DNA of 64,000 nt from Triglochin maritima (taxonomy: Eukaryota > Streptophyta > Magnoliopsida > Alismatales > Juncaginaceae), in contig OY821791.1 of the NCBI GenBank assembly GCA_963682175.1, positions 25,099,826 to 25,163,825 on the forward strand. The letters run 5' to 3'. Positions 1 to 9,827 of this stretch are shown piece by piece. Made by a program: the position numbers and the translations under genes. A model generated the notes under the pieces. That model searched no databases, was not told where the DNA came from, and saw only the letters and a list, made by a program, of their open reading frames with translations. The stretch's first letter is position 1. Each line of letters starts with the position of its first letter.

Positions 1-867
1 TAATTGTTCTAGTTTTAGCCATAAATAATAAATAAGTGAAATCTCAGCTAGTTCTAGTTGTACAAAATTTTAAGGTATGAAACTCTAGTTCTACAACTTC
101 CAGCTAACCAATCACACAGAAATTATTTCTAGAGTTCAAAACTACGTCCCTTAAAACAAAGGGGCCTAAATACCAATAGCAAAAAGTAGGGTAAATTTCC
201 TCTCCTCACGACTACATTTACAATTTACAATTTCCACTTGACAATGTCTATTGAAAAAAAAATTGGTGTTCCGAAAGGTGACGTGTACGATACAGACATT
301 ATGTTAATGGTACAAAGTCAACCGACTTCTTTCCTCTAGACTTGCTAAAATTGCAAAACTTCCTGAAAATCAGTCATCCTCGAAGTAAGTGATTCTGCGG
401 AAGTTTTCTAATTCTAGAAAAATTAAATCAACAATGCTGACACATGTTGGTAATTTGTCCTAAAGCTAGCTACAAGTAGAAATTACACAAAGTCTTCTAG
501 TTTTGTATTACTTTGCACTAGCAATTCTAAAGAAGGAACTTCCTCACTCTCAACTACAAACTTGACAACCAGCAAATTACCCAAATTTCAACCAACTTGA
601 AGGAGCTGGACGTCCTGAAAACTAAACTGAGGGTGGCTCATAGGAAGTGTTTTAGTTGTGTTTTGGTCCCATTGTTCAAAATTTTAAGCATCTAAACTAG
701 ACTCCTACAACTTCCTGCTAACTAATAGACTAAAACCCACTTCCAAACGTCACCAGCAAGTTCTCTAAACAAAACTAAGCTGAAATTTCTTTCCTCACCA
801 CTACATTCCCATCTCTCACCACAACCAACCCAAAGCAAGAGCAGAGAGATCTGATTGGAGAATCTAC
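1..867 (-). other. AT-rich stretch, presumptive intron 1 of the minus-strand gene
   Basis: No coding frame, LTR end or RNA gene was recognised here. On the minus strand it follows directly after a plausible splice donor (TTG|GTAGAT) at the end of the GC-rich exon, and the abrupt fall in GC at that point is what a plant exon-intron border looks like. No acceptor site or second exon could be assigned, so the intron reading rests only on the donor and the composition change. Confidence 0.35.
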
Positions 868-1050
868 CAAATCGTTAGCGCCGCTGGTGGACGCGAGCTT
901 GGATGACTCGTCCTCGGAGGCCGGCGCGTTTCTCCGGCGCCTCCGGCTCCTGGCCCCGCTTGTCTTCCCCGTGACGCCGGACTCCTCGGCGGACCCGTCC
1001 CGGCTCCCGATCTGCGAGGGCCAGTCGCGGCGCTTGGACTGCCGATCCAT
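868..1050 (-). CDS. GC-rich first exon of an unidentified plant protein (61 codons)
   Basis: The exon opens with an ATG in good context (CCCATGG) and runs 61 codons in phase 0 to a GT donor. The encoded N-terminus begins MDRQSKRRDW. It is polar and basic, with a run of six arginines/serine-arginines near residues 34-40 and an acidic patch (EDESS) near residue 46, so it is probably a disordered N-terminal region; the arginine run could act as a nuclear localisation signal. Third-position GC is far higher than anywhere else in the window. The protein family is not recognised and no later exon was found. The same DNA has open frames on the other strand, but only this frame combines a good start context, a CT-rich leader and a donor. 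An in-frame upstream ATG would add 17 residues. Confidence 0.5.
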
Positions 1051-1297
1051 GGGAAAGGGAAGGGACGAAGCCCAAGCCGAACCAAACCCTAGGGGTTCCA
1101 AGGTGGAAGAGGGTTGAGTCTGGGTTTGAGTCTAAAGAGTAGAGAATGAGGGAGAGGGAGAGGGAGAGGGAGAGATATTGTTTTGGAGCGTTGAGGATTT
1201 ATTACGGAGCGGAAGAGCCGCTGTCTTGTCTCCTGGCGAGACTTGTTGGATTAAGGTCTTTTTTTTGGACAAATTTTGCCAAAATAAATCTCAACCA
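1051..1297 (-). promoter_or_regulatory. Leader and proximal promoter of the minus-strand exon, with GA/CT microsatellite
   Basis: Read on the minus strand, this contains a CT-rich microsatellite (four GAGGGA-type units at about 1148-1172 on the plus strand), which is common in plant 5' leaders, and a weak TATA-like AATAAAT at about 1196-1202. Beyond 1297 the sequence becomes a Copia pol fragment on the opposite strand, so the gene's promoter has at most about 250 bp before the transposon boundary. Confidence 0.35.
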
Positions 1298-2344
1298 AGT
1301 TCGAGAATAGTAGCGTGAAGAAATGCAAGTTTCGAGAATCCATTTATGGATTGAAGCAAGCATCGGGGAGTTGGAACAAGCGCTTTGACGAAGAGGTGAA
1401 GAAGATTCACTTCATTCAAAGTAAAGGAGTACCTTGTATATACAAGGAGATTAGTGGGAGTCATGTAGTACTTCTGATCTTATATGTCGATGACATATTG
1501 CTCATGAGCAATCATATACCTTTGCATTAGCAAACGAGAAATTTCGTTGAAATCAGTGTATTCAATGAAAAGAAAAGGATGAGGCTCAACACATCTTGAG
1601 AATCAAGATACATTGAGATACATCACGTAGACTCATTGGCTTCAGTCAACGTGCATACATTGACAAGGTATTTGGAAATGTTCAGGGTGAACAATTCCGA
1701 TATGGACAATATGCCAATAAGTATGAGTATAGGTGTGCAACTCAAGAAGTCTCAATGTGCTCAATCACACAAAGACTTGGGGTACATGAAGGTATCCCTT
1801 ATGCTTCGGCAAAAGGAAGGACCATGTACACGATGGCTTGCACAAGACTCAATATCTCGTATGCTTTAAATGTGACAAGAGGTCACCAATCCAACGCGAA
1901 TCCTAATCATAGGATTGCGGTCAAGAATATTCTGAAGTACCTTAACCAGACTAAAGATAAGGTTCGTGTTTATGGAAGACAAAGGAGAAAATAGCCGAGG
2001 GCTGTTTTGATGCAATTCTTATAGGAATTCTAGACAATAAGAGGTTGGAGTGATGATGCGTCATCATTATCGAAGGTGGAGGTATGAGCTAGTGTAGTTA
2101 GGAGTAATATCACTACAGCTAACTCAACCACCAACGAAAGACAAAATAAATAAATAGGTGGACACAACAGTGACACAACTGATCCATTCAACAAACCTTC
2201 ATACCAAGCTAAGAGACGAAATATATTTCGAGTCCATGGATCCGAGGGTCCATGTGGATTGGCTTGATAGGTGATTTGGGAAGGTTACCCTAGTTATTGA
2301 TGTTTTATGCATTGAGAATGTATGTGAAAGAAAACTTTGATAAC
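1298..2344 (+). pseudogene. Truncated Cop-1 pol: reverse transcriptase and RNase H remnant
   Basis: The 3' part of a Ty1/Copia polyprotein. The first block (1315-1530) carries the reverse-transcriptase signature IYGLKQAS and the catalytic YVDD motif in LYVDDILLMSN. Later blocks, in shifting frames with stops, match the RT thumb and connection (GVQLKKSQ, HRIAVKNILKYL). Around 2160-2250 the RNase H end appears (VDT..., DPFNKP-like) followed by the usual short tail before the LTR. The 5' half (gag, protease, integrase, RT fingers) is missing at a sharp left boundary. The LTR that follows in the same orientation confirms strand and family. It encodes no working protein. Confidence 0.85.
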
Positions 2345-2364
2345 AAGTGGGAGATTGAAGGGAA
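2345..2364 (+). other. Polypurine tract of Cop-1
   Basis: AAGTGGGAGATTGAAGGGAA lies immediately before the LTR start TGTGTTC. The same tract precedes the Cop-1 LTR at 46543, and its reverse complement abuts the LTR ending at 63208. It primes plus-strand DNA synthesis in LTR elements. Confidence 0.8.
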
Positions 2365-4405
2365 TGTGTTCTAAAAGTTTTACTTTTAAATGCCAATTAT
2401 TATGAATTGAATGAGAAATCATTTTGTTCCTTGTTTATGTTATTCGTCTTTTAGAAGTGTTAAGGAAGAGGCTCTTGGTCCTTAACCGTAGAGCTCTGAA
2501 AGATATTGGTTTGCATAAAACAAAAGATATTCGCAATCATGGTAATTAACATGGGACATTAATTACCGAGTTAAGATTGTCGTGTTGGTCATAGATCATT
2601 GTAGCTCTACAAGTGAGTGACGACACGGTTATGCAAAAGAGGAAAATATTACTTTTGTATACTGAATAGACCTAATAAGTAAAATATTATAGAAATGTGT
2701 TTCTGTGTCATTAATATTTTACTGTGTCTTTGGTCCTTTGATATGAGACTTATATCTAATCACTTAAGGAATACTTAATTAGATCAGTGTCTTGAACTAT
2801 CGATCAGTGTAGTGTAAAGGCATTGGTTGGTTAAGTACAACTTTTGTTGGAGAAGATAGTTAGTCAAAAGACTATCATTGCCCCTCTTAATTGAGTGATG
2901 ATATTAGTGGGCCCCTTGATAAAGCAAAGTTATAATGTGCACAATGTGATTTGAGTAGTGTCACATATTTATAACTAGCTTAAAGAGATCAAGAAATGAA
3001 TACTAATACAAAGATGACACAATACTACTTTGTGTGTATTCATAATATCATGAGGCAAGGGACGGACACAAGTGGTGCACTCCATCACTAAGTGGATCGG
3101 GTTTTGGTTCGAGTGGAATTAAGACATCTAACTAATTGGGAGCTATAATGTGTAGCTCGATACCGCTTATAGCTTGTGATATTAAGCTCTTAATATCACT
3201 GCCAACTTAGTTTAGATCCTCCCATAGGTCACACCACAAAACTGGGAAACAAGAAATGGGGATTTTGAGTTCATAGGATGTGTCGGGTTTCATGTAGAAA
3301 ATATGACACATGGGGTGAACAAGCAAAATCAAGATTATGTTGTGATTAATAAGATAATTAGAATCTAAATTAAATTCATATGAGATGTAAATATTATGGG
3401 GTGTAAAGATTGATCATTACATAGGATAATATGTTACATAAGTTGTGAATTTACTACTAATCCCGAAATGTCAAATTTTGTAGGGGTTAAACCGAAATTT
3501 GACAAGTCTGCAAAATAGTGCACAAACGGTCGACCGGTTGGAAGTAAACGGTCGACCGATCGGTGCACGGTCGACCGGTGGTGTCCGGTCGACAGAACGT
3601 GTCTCAACCGATAACAGGTGAATTTCGTCTGTTCGAACGGTCCACCGAACATTGCGATGAAATATTCTACTGTTGAAAACGGTCGACCGAGTCTCGGACG
3701 GTCGACCGAAATCGGGTTTGAGCGGTCGACCGGACCTCGCAAACGGTCGACCGATCAGACGGTTTTATGCAGAATTAATTTAAGAATTAATTAGATCATG
3801 CATGGAATTGGTCCATAATTGATTTAATTCGTGGCTAATATTATTTATTAATAAATAATGGATGGTTAGATGGAATTTTGCATGGAATCATGGGCAAGAG
3901 GTTGCACATAAATAGGTAATTTGGAGAGAACCTATAAATACAAGGTTATCTCATTACCTCCTTTAATTAATTCATTATTTTTCTTATGCAAAATCTCTCT
4001 CCATAATTCTCCACGAAAATTCCTTAATTCTTAAGTTTAGTTTTAGTTCTTCAGAGGTCATCTTCTAAAGGGAACTAAAGAGGGGTTAGTAATTAGATTC
4101 TAAACCCAATCGGAGATTGAGAGACTAGCTTCCCTCTCTCCGATCTTGTTTAGAGTTTGGTGAATACTCGGAGGCATCCGACGCAGCGAGGAGCATCCCA
4201 ACCGTCTCCGAATCTTCGAGAAGTTTTAGAGAACTTCTAGGTATGAATTTCGGAGCTCCTTCATGTTTGTTTTAATAGAGTTTTTGAAACTAGTTTGTTA
4301 AAACAAACTGATGCATGCAATAAATTCTAGAAAATTGAAAATTGATCCTTATTATACATGAAAATTCGAAAAATATATATGTATAATTAAACATGAAATC
4401 CTACA
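2365..4405 (+). mobile_element. Cop-1 LTR (3' LTR of the truncated Copia element)
   Basis: The 2041-bp LTR starts TGTGTTCTAAAAG straight after the polypurine tract and ends GAAATCCTACA. It shares long stretches with the LTRs at 10327, 38985, 46543 and 61099. A TATA box (CCTATAAATAC) lies at about 3931, and a cluster of CGGTCGACCG palindromes precedes it. The downstream part (SIRE-unrelated leader) ends abruptly against a Cop-2 LTR, so no primer site follows. No 5' partner LTR is in the window. Confidence 0.85.
3527..3753 (+). repeat. CGGTCGACCG palindrome array in a Cop-1 LTR
   Basis: Seven perfect copies of the 10-bp palindrome CGGTCGACCG start at 3527, 3549, 3568, 3680, 3699, 3723 and 3744; degenerate copies lie at 3586 and 3638. 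Within each sub-cluster the spacing is 18-24 bp, near two helical turns. The spacer sequences are unrelated. The array ends about 180 bp upstream of the TATA box, inside the presumptive U3 promoter. Confidence 0.9.
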
Positions 4406-4929
4406 AACTCTCCAACTCCAATTGTCCCAATACATTAGAGAGAAACCTCAATCCTCAAAGCTCCCAATTCTACACTCTATAAGCCTAAACATCACACACT
4501 TGATCAATTACTCATCCTACTCAAAGTGTGCTCAATTAGAGAGTGAATCCCACTCAGTTACATGTGTTGTCAAAAGAAGCAAGGACTTCGGTGAAAGCCC
4601 GAAGTATCCCTCTCGGATTGTGAGAGGAAGAATCCAAGCAAGCGAGGGTTGTTCGCGTTGCTTGTGGTGTAAAAGGCGTTCTCTCCCGGACCGGAACGGG
4701 GAGTGGTTAGTGAAGACGTAGGCGGAGCTCGCGGAGTCGAGCAGAGCTTACAAGAGAGGACTAGGACCCGGGTGGGGTGCCGAACCTCTATAAAAACGCC
4801 GAGTCTCTTTGTGGTTTGCATGTTATTTCACTACTAGTCTTTAAATTTGTTTCCGCTGCGTTTATTGTTTGATTAATTAGGGATTAGCTTAATAGTGATT
4901 AGTGGACCCATAACCCACACGATCCTACA
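4406..4929 (+). mobile_element. Cop-2 LTR, 3' part only
   Basis: It is nearly identical to 7748-8270, the last third of the complete Cop-2 LTR, including the stretch from AACTCTCCAA to the terminal CCTACA. The first 1 kb of the LTR, with promoter and palindrome cluster, is missing and replaced by the end of a Cop-1 LTR. The open frame of about 99 codons inside it has a matching frame in the second LTR copy but looks like leader sequence rather than a gene. Confidence 0.85.
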
Positions 4930-4931
4930 TT

Positions 4932-4943
4932 TGGTATCAGAGC
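4932..4943 (+). other. Primer-binding site, initiator-Met tRNA type
   Basis: TGGTATCAGAGC follows the LTR end after a 2-base gap. It is the standard complement of the plant initiator methionine tRNA 3' end used by most plant Copia elements. Confidence 0.9.
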
Positions 4944-4980
4944 CTCGTTCGTTAATTTTGTTCTTAACCGATATATTAAC

Positions 4981-6149
4981 ATGGCTCTTAATGCATCCAC
5001 ACCTTTAGAATCATGTAAACCACCTTACTTTGATGGTAATAACTTTAGTTTATGGAAATCTAAAATGTCATCATTTATTAAATCCATGAACATTAACATG
5101 TGGTTTATGATTCAAACTCCATATGAATCACCTAGATGTCATATTAGTAAATGGAGTTTAGAAGATGAGAAAAATGCATCCCTAAATGCTAAAGCTATGA
5201 ATGTCATATTTTGTGCATTAGGAGATGAACTTTTTAATCTTGTTTGCTCATGTGATAGTGCTCATTCTATATGGCAAACCTTAGAAAGGAATTTCGGTGA
5301 TGGAAAATCACCAACCGGGGAGAAAGGAGCAACCACTCCGAAGGATGTAGCTGGAGTAAAGAAAATGGAGATTAACTCAACATCTTCATCATTATCAAGC
5401 TCATCCGATGGAGAAAGTGAAGATGAGGTATCTTCTAGTCATTCTTCAAGTTGTAGTTCAAGTGAAAAATCATCACATTCATTTAAACTACAAAATGCAT
5501 TTCTAAAACTTTTATAAAAATCTAAAGAACTTCATGAGTCTAATAAGTTAGCAAATAAGCAAATAGATGAGCTTAAATGTCATAATGCATTTATCTTAGA
5601 TGATAAAATTGTTTTGCTTGCTAAAATTGAAGTTCTAACTTCTGAAAATGCATGCTTGAGGAATGACAATTTAAATGTTAAAACTACCTCATCAAATGCA
5701 ATTGAAAGTCATATGCTTGAAAATGACAAAATTGACTTGCTAAAGAAACTAGATGAATCATATCTTGAAAGTAAGAAATTTTAAATGACTTGAATTGCAT
5801 GAATGAAAAATTTGCAAATTTAGAGATTCACATGCTTAACATGAATGAAAAGCATAATTCTATGATTAAAAATCTAAATTGCTTAAATGAATCTCTAGCA
5901 ACTAAAAACAGTGAACTTAATGCCTTAAATGAAAATTTGTCAAATAAATTGCATAAGTTCACACATGGCAACACAAGTAATTATTATGTAAAGAACTTTC
6001 CTGTTCAAAACAATTATTATCATCATAATACCATGAAGAGAAAAACTAGTGTAGAGGTACCAAAATCAACTTGGATTTGGGTACCAAAAGCTAAACTTAA
6101 TGGACCCAAGCAAAAATGGGTACCAAAGTCTACACTTGTAGGAGCTTGA
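4981..6149 (+). pseudogene. Cop-2 gag, SIRE-like, with stops
   Basis: The start MALNAST is 52 bp after the LTR. Residues 1-115 match the Copia gag fold found in plant UBN2-type gags (FDGNNFSLWKSKM near residue 18, then a stretch ending WQTLERNFG). A serine-rich acidic tract follows and a TAA stop closes the first frame at 5515-5517. The next coding stretch is a long coiled coil rich in Leu, Lys, Glu and Asn. It is interrupted near 5783 and resumes one frame over, ending with WVPK-type repeats (WIWVPKAKL, KWVPKSTLV) typical of SIRE-lineage gag. No zinc knuckle is visible, so a central deletion is likely. The protein would form particles if repaired, but this copy is broken. Confidence 0.75.
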
Positions 6150-6480
6150 GGAGGAGATTGGTGGTGACCGGGTGAGCTCAAAAGTCAAATTCAAATCCGG
6201 TTGCATCACCAAATGAGATTTGAGCTATTCAAGATTCAAGTTTGGTATAAATTTCTATCTTTGAAATTTCTGAAAATATTAGCTCTAATCTATTTTATAT
6301 GCTTAATTGTCATATCCTTAGTATTCAATTCATTGAAAATCATTAACCCTATTCATTGCAAATCATATATCACATCTATTGATTTTAAATGTCATATTGT
6401 AAATGGATGTTAGAATCAGGCTTAAATTGAAACTAAATTGAACTTAACTAGAATCATACTCATAGTTTCCATCTAGCCTT
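6150..6480 (+). other. Cop-2 internal region after gag, non-coding
   Basis: Gag runs directly into 3'-type sequence, with none of the pol domains expected here. A 70-codon hydrophobic open frame (6201-6413) shows no recognisable motif and is probably chance. Confidence 0.5.
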
Positions 6481-6770
6481 ATTGATAGGGGGAGCTTAAA
6501 TGTTATATCTATTATTAGAGTAATGAAGTGCAAAATTTAGGGGGAGCAACTTCATTACAAGACATCCAAATTCTTTGCTTAAAGTCATAATTATTTTTGT
6601 TTTTGATGGATGTCAAAGGGGGAGAGATAATTAAAGGGGAGTTACTTGAAAATTGGATACAATTGAACAAAAACTATGCACATCCATAGGGGGAGCATTT
6701 ATATGCATAGTTTACATTTAAACTTTTCAAGAATTAAGATATAGGTTGCCATCATCAAAAAGGGGGAGAT
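6481..6770 (+). other. Row of polypurine tracts before the Cop-2 3' LTR
   Basis: Motifs of the type GGGGGAG occur near 6488, 6540, 6619 and 6690, and a last one (AAAGGGGGAGAT) abuts the LTR. A shorter AAAGGGGAG lies at about 6634. Only the terminal one is positioned to prime plus-strand synthesis; the others are additional copies, as described for SIRE-type elements. Confidence 0.75.
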
Positions 6771-8270
6771 TGTTGGCTTTTTAGCCTTAATCCTTGTTTT
6801 GATGATTTAATCAACCTAATCTTAATCATAAGTAATGTAGAGTAGCACACATATTGCATTGCATATATATTGCATGTGCTAACCTCTACAGGTGATCAAG
6901 ACTCATGGAAGGAAGGAAATCAAGTCAAGATTTGTAATAAAGCTATATGAAGACTTGTAATCTTGATATTATTTTGAGTCTTAGGAACATGTGTAAATTG
7001 AGCATACAAGAGCTAAAAACTTATCACATACACACTAGGTTCCTTAGAGAAGTCACACACAAAATTTTACCTTATTTGGACTTCATTAGATCACCCAAAC
7101 CTTAGTCGGAAATCACTTAAAACTTAAACCCAGATTTCCTGTGTGAACCGGTCGACCGAACCAGTTCTCAGTTCGACCGGTTTATAACAGACTCTCCACA
7201 GTGATTTTACCGAACTCTACCGGTCGACCGGTTCTTCCTTTTCGGTCGACCGATCCCGGATTTTAATATGGCCGTTTTCCTTGTCGTATTCTTATAACGG
7301 TCGTATTCGTATAAAACAAACTTAACCCCAAAATACATTCGGTAACCGGTCGAACGACGACCTTGTTTCGGTCGACCGGTTGAACATTTCTTCAAGAAAC
7401 AAAATTCCCTGCTATCGGTCGACTCATTCTTCGTTCGACCGTTGCACCTTTATCTCAACCGAATCCCCTGAACGGTCGACCGCCCCTTACTTTGGTTCGA
7501 CCGATTCACTTAAGTAGAGTTAAGTTCTAGCTCGTTTGTCCGACCGAATATTCTTTTGTTCTACCGTTCTCCTTGAAATCAAGTGAACGGTCGACCGGTT
7601 TAGTAGTTTTGGTCGACCGGTTCTGGACAGATTTGCAGCCCGATTTTCTGCTTTGTGTATCTTATACAAAACCCAACCAAATCTATCCCCAACGGCTAGA
7701 ACACCTTAGGAGCTTATAAATAGAGGATCAAGACTTGTTGTTAACACAACTCTCCAATTCCAATTGTCCCAATACATTAGAGAGAAACCTCAATCCTCAA
7801 AGCTCCCAATTCTACACTCTATAAGCCTAAACTTCACACACTTGATCAATTACTCATCCTACTCAAAGTGTGCTCAATTAGAGAGTGAATCCCACTCAGT
7901 TACAAGTGTTGTCAAAAGAAGCAAGGACTTCGGTGAAAGCCCGAAGTGTCCCTCTCGGATTGTGAGAGGAAGAATCCAAGCAAGCGAGGGTTGTCCGCGT
8001 TGCTTGTGGTGTAAAAGGCTTCTCTCCCAGCCCGGAACGGGGAGTGGTTAGTGAAGACGTAGGCGGAGCTCGCGGAGTCGAGCGGAGCTTACAAGAGAGG
8101 ACTAGGACCCGGGTGGGGTGCCGAACCTCTATAAAAACGCCAAGTCTCTTTGTGGTTTGCATGTTATTTCACTACTAGTCTTTAAATTTGTTTCCGCTGC
8201 GTTTATTGTTTGATTAATTAGGGATTAGCTTAATAGTGATTAGTGGACCCATAACCCACACGATCCTACA
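6771..8270 (+). mobile_element. Complete Cop-2 LTR
   Basis: The 1500-bp LTR starts TGTTGGCTTTTTAGCC immediately after a polypurine tract and ends CGATCCTACA immediately before a primer site, so it acts as the 3' LTR of the left unit and the 5' LTR of the right one. A TATA box (CTTATAAATAG) is at about 7712. Upstream of it lies a 480-bp zone of CGGTCGACCG palindromes; downstream is the leader shared with the partial LTR at 4406. Confidence 0.9.
7146..7625 (+). repeat. CGGTCGACCG palindrome cluster in the Cop-2 LTR
   Basis: There are perfect or near-perfect copies of CGGTCGACCG near 7148, 7221, 7242, 7366, 7472, 7589 and 7612, with many half-decayed variants between (GTTCGACCG, GGTCGAACG, GTCCGACCG). 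Spacing is less regular than in Cop-1. The motif and its position upstream of the TATA box are the same although the rest of the LTR is unrelated to Cop-1. Confidence 0.85.
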
Positions 8271-8272
8271 TT

Positions 8273-8284
8273 TGGTATCAGAGC
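8273..8284 (+). other. Second Cop-2 primer-binding site
   Basis: TGGTATCAGAGC, in the same position relative to the LTR end as the first copy at 4932. It shows that the central LTR is followed by a new internal region rather than by flanking DNA. Confidence 0.9.
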
Positions 8285-8321
8285 CTCGTTCGTTAATTTT
8301 GTTCTTAACCGATATATTAAC

Positions 8322-8682
8322 ATGACTCTTAATGCATCCACACCTTTAGAATCATGTAAACCACCTTACTTGATGGTAATAACTTTAGTTCATGGAAATC
8401 TAAAATGTCATCATTTATTAAATCCATGAACATTAACATGTGGTTTATGATTCAAACTCCATATGAATCACCTAGATGTCATATTAGTAAATGGAGTTTA
8501 GAAGATGAGAAAAATGCATCCCTAAATGCTAAAGCTATGAATGTCATATTTTGTGCATTAGGAGATGAACTTTTTAATCTTGTTTGCTCATGTAATAGTG
8601 CTCATTCTATATGGCAAATCTTAGAAAGGAATTTCGGTGATGGAAAATCACCAACCGGGGAGAAAGGAGCAACCACTCCGAA
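8322..8682 (+). pseudogene. Second Cop-2 gag copy, truncated and frameshifted
   Basis: It is nearly identical to the first 119 codons of the gag at 4981. A one-base deletion early on (TTACTTGATGG against TTACTTTGATGG) shifts the frame, so the open part begins at an internal methionine at 8405. Homology stops at CCACTCCGAA, after which Gypsy gag sequence begins. This is a breakpoint, not an LTR boundary. Confidence 0.85.
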
Positions 8683-9143
8683 TGAATTCCAAGAGGAAAG
8701 CTTTATTTGAATTATACATTTTAAATAACTCTCACTTTTGGAAAGTTTTCTTCGTGCATGCAAACTTGGATTCGAGATTCAAGCAATCGGCTTTCACAAG
8801 TTGATTATGATTCAAGTCCTAACATGGATCTTGACTTTTCCAGTGCACGTTTTCAGTCAGACCTTATGGTTGAGAATCCTGAAATGAATGAGGATGTCGG
8901 AAATAACGAGACAGTTACTCTCCGGAACCAATGTTGTCCAAAAGAAGTGCTCAAAACTCGCGCATCGAATTATCGATTGTCGAGGCAACCCAATTTGAAC
9001 TCAAAACTCAGTACTTCGAGAATTTGAGAAATGCTGCCAAAAATCTCCTTGAAGGAACACGCATACTTTGAGAATTTGAGAAATGCATAGGGCTGATGAA
9101 GTATCTTAGAGTAAGTGAGGATGTAATTCGTCTAAAATTTTAT
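8683..9143 (+). pseudogene. Old Gypsy (Athila/Tat-like) gag, piece 1 of 3
   Basis: From 8758 an open frame encodes an acidic N-terminal region (MDLDFSSARF near residue 20). In a neighbouring frame lies the gag core approach FELKTQYFENL, then REFEKC-like residues with one stop, and finally SEDVIRLKFY. That last segment is the left half of the conserved R-L-x-F-x-x-x-L-K-D block and is cut exactly by the Mutator-like element; the other half resumes at 13713. Upstream boundary with Cop-2 gag is at 8683. Confidence 0.75.
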
Positions 9144-9312
9144 GGGTGATTTGCTTGGGTAGACCTCAAAAAGTGCACAATTGCCGACCGTTTATACGCC
9201 ACACTCCGTTAAATTTTCTGTTGGTTGATTTACAAAACACACCCTTTAAAATTCAAATGTCTTTAATATGAAATATAAAAACACAAAACAAATATTTTCT
9301 TTACAAACACAC

Positions 9313-9827
9313 CCTTCTTCTCCCTCTCTCTCTTGTTCTCTCTCTCTCCTCTCTCTCTATAAACTCTCATTTGTTCTCTCTCTACTCTCATCTTCTCTCT
9401 TCTCCATCTCTCTCATATTCTCTCTCTCATGTTCTCTCTTCTCCCTCTCTCCTCTCTCTCTTGTTCTGTCTTCTCCCCTCCTCCTCTCTCTCTCTCTCAT
9501 ATTCTCTCTCCTCTCTCTCTCTCTCCGGTTCTATCTTGTCCTTCTCTCTCTCTCTCTCTCTCCTATTTTCTCTTCGCCCTCTCTCTCTTTCTCTCTCTTC
9601 TCTCTCTCATGTTCTCTTTCTCTCTCTCCTCTCTTTCTCATGTCCTCTCTCTCTCTCTCTCTCAAATTCTCTCTCTTCTCCCTCTTGAATTCTCTCTCCT
9701 CTCTCTGTCTTCTCCCTCTCTCGTTCTCTCTTCTCTCTCTCTCTCTGGTTCTCTCTTCTCCCTCTCTCTTTCTTATCTTTCTCCGATTCTCTCTTCTCCC
9801 TCTCTTTCTGTCCCTTTCTCCAATTCA
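9313..9827 (+). repeat. Polypyrimidine (CT)n-type arm
   Basis: About 515 bp almost purely of C and T on the plus strand, mainly CTCTCTC, TTCTC and CCCTCTC units with rare GTT, GAAT or ATGTT interruptions. The serine- and leucine-rich open frames here are a by-product of the repeat. Confidence 0.95.

Larger units (their letters stand above)
4406..8682 (+). mobile_element. Cop-2 (SIRE-like Copia) tandem block: LTR, gag, LTR, gag, no pol
   Basis: The order is LTR 3' part, primer site, gag and 3' leader, complete LTR, primer site, gag fragment. Both LTR ends are identical (CGATCCTACA, then TTTGGTATCAGAGCC), and the two gag starts are nearly identical, so this is one family repeated head to tail through a shared LTR. 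Protease, integrase, reverse transcriptase and RNase H are absent from the first, fully bounded internal region (about 1.84 kb). That makes it a deletion derivative dependent on other copies. The block is truncated on both sides, by Cop-1 on the left and by Gypsy gag on the right. Confidence 0.8.

Noticed and set aside
864..1117. Other open frames over the GC-rich exon on both strands
   Set aside because: They are shadows of a GC-rich coding frame, lacking a good start context and a donor.
4422..4721. A 99-codon frame repeated in both Cop-2 LTRs (also 7764-8051)
   Set aside because: The two copies are near-identical because the LTR is duplicated; differences include a frame-ending indel, and its place is the R/U5 leader.
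7146..7625. Palindrome clusters as a CRISPR-like or satellite array
   Set aside because: Units are only 10 bp, spacers vary in length, the setting is a plant retrotransposon LTR, and there is no higher-order monomer.
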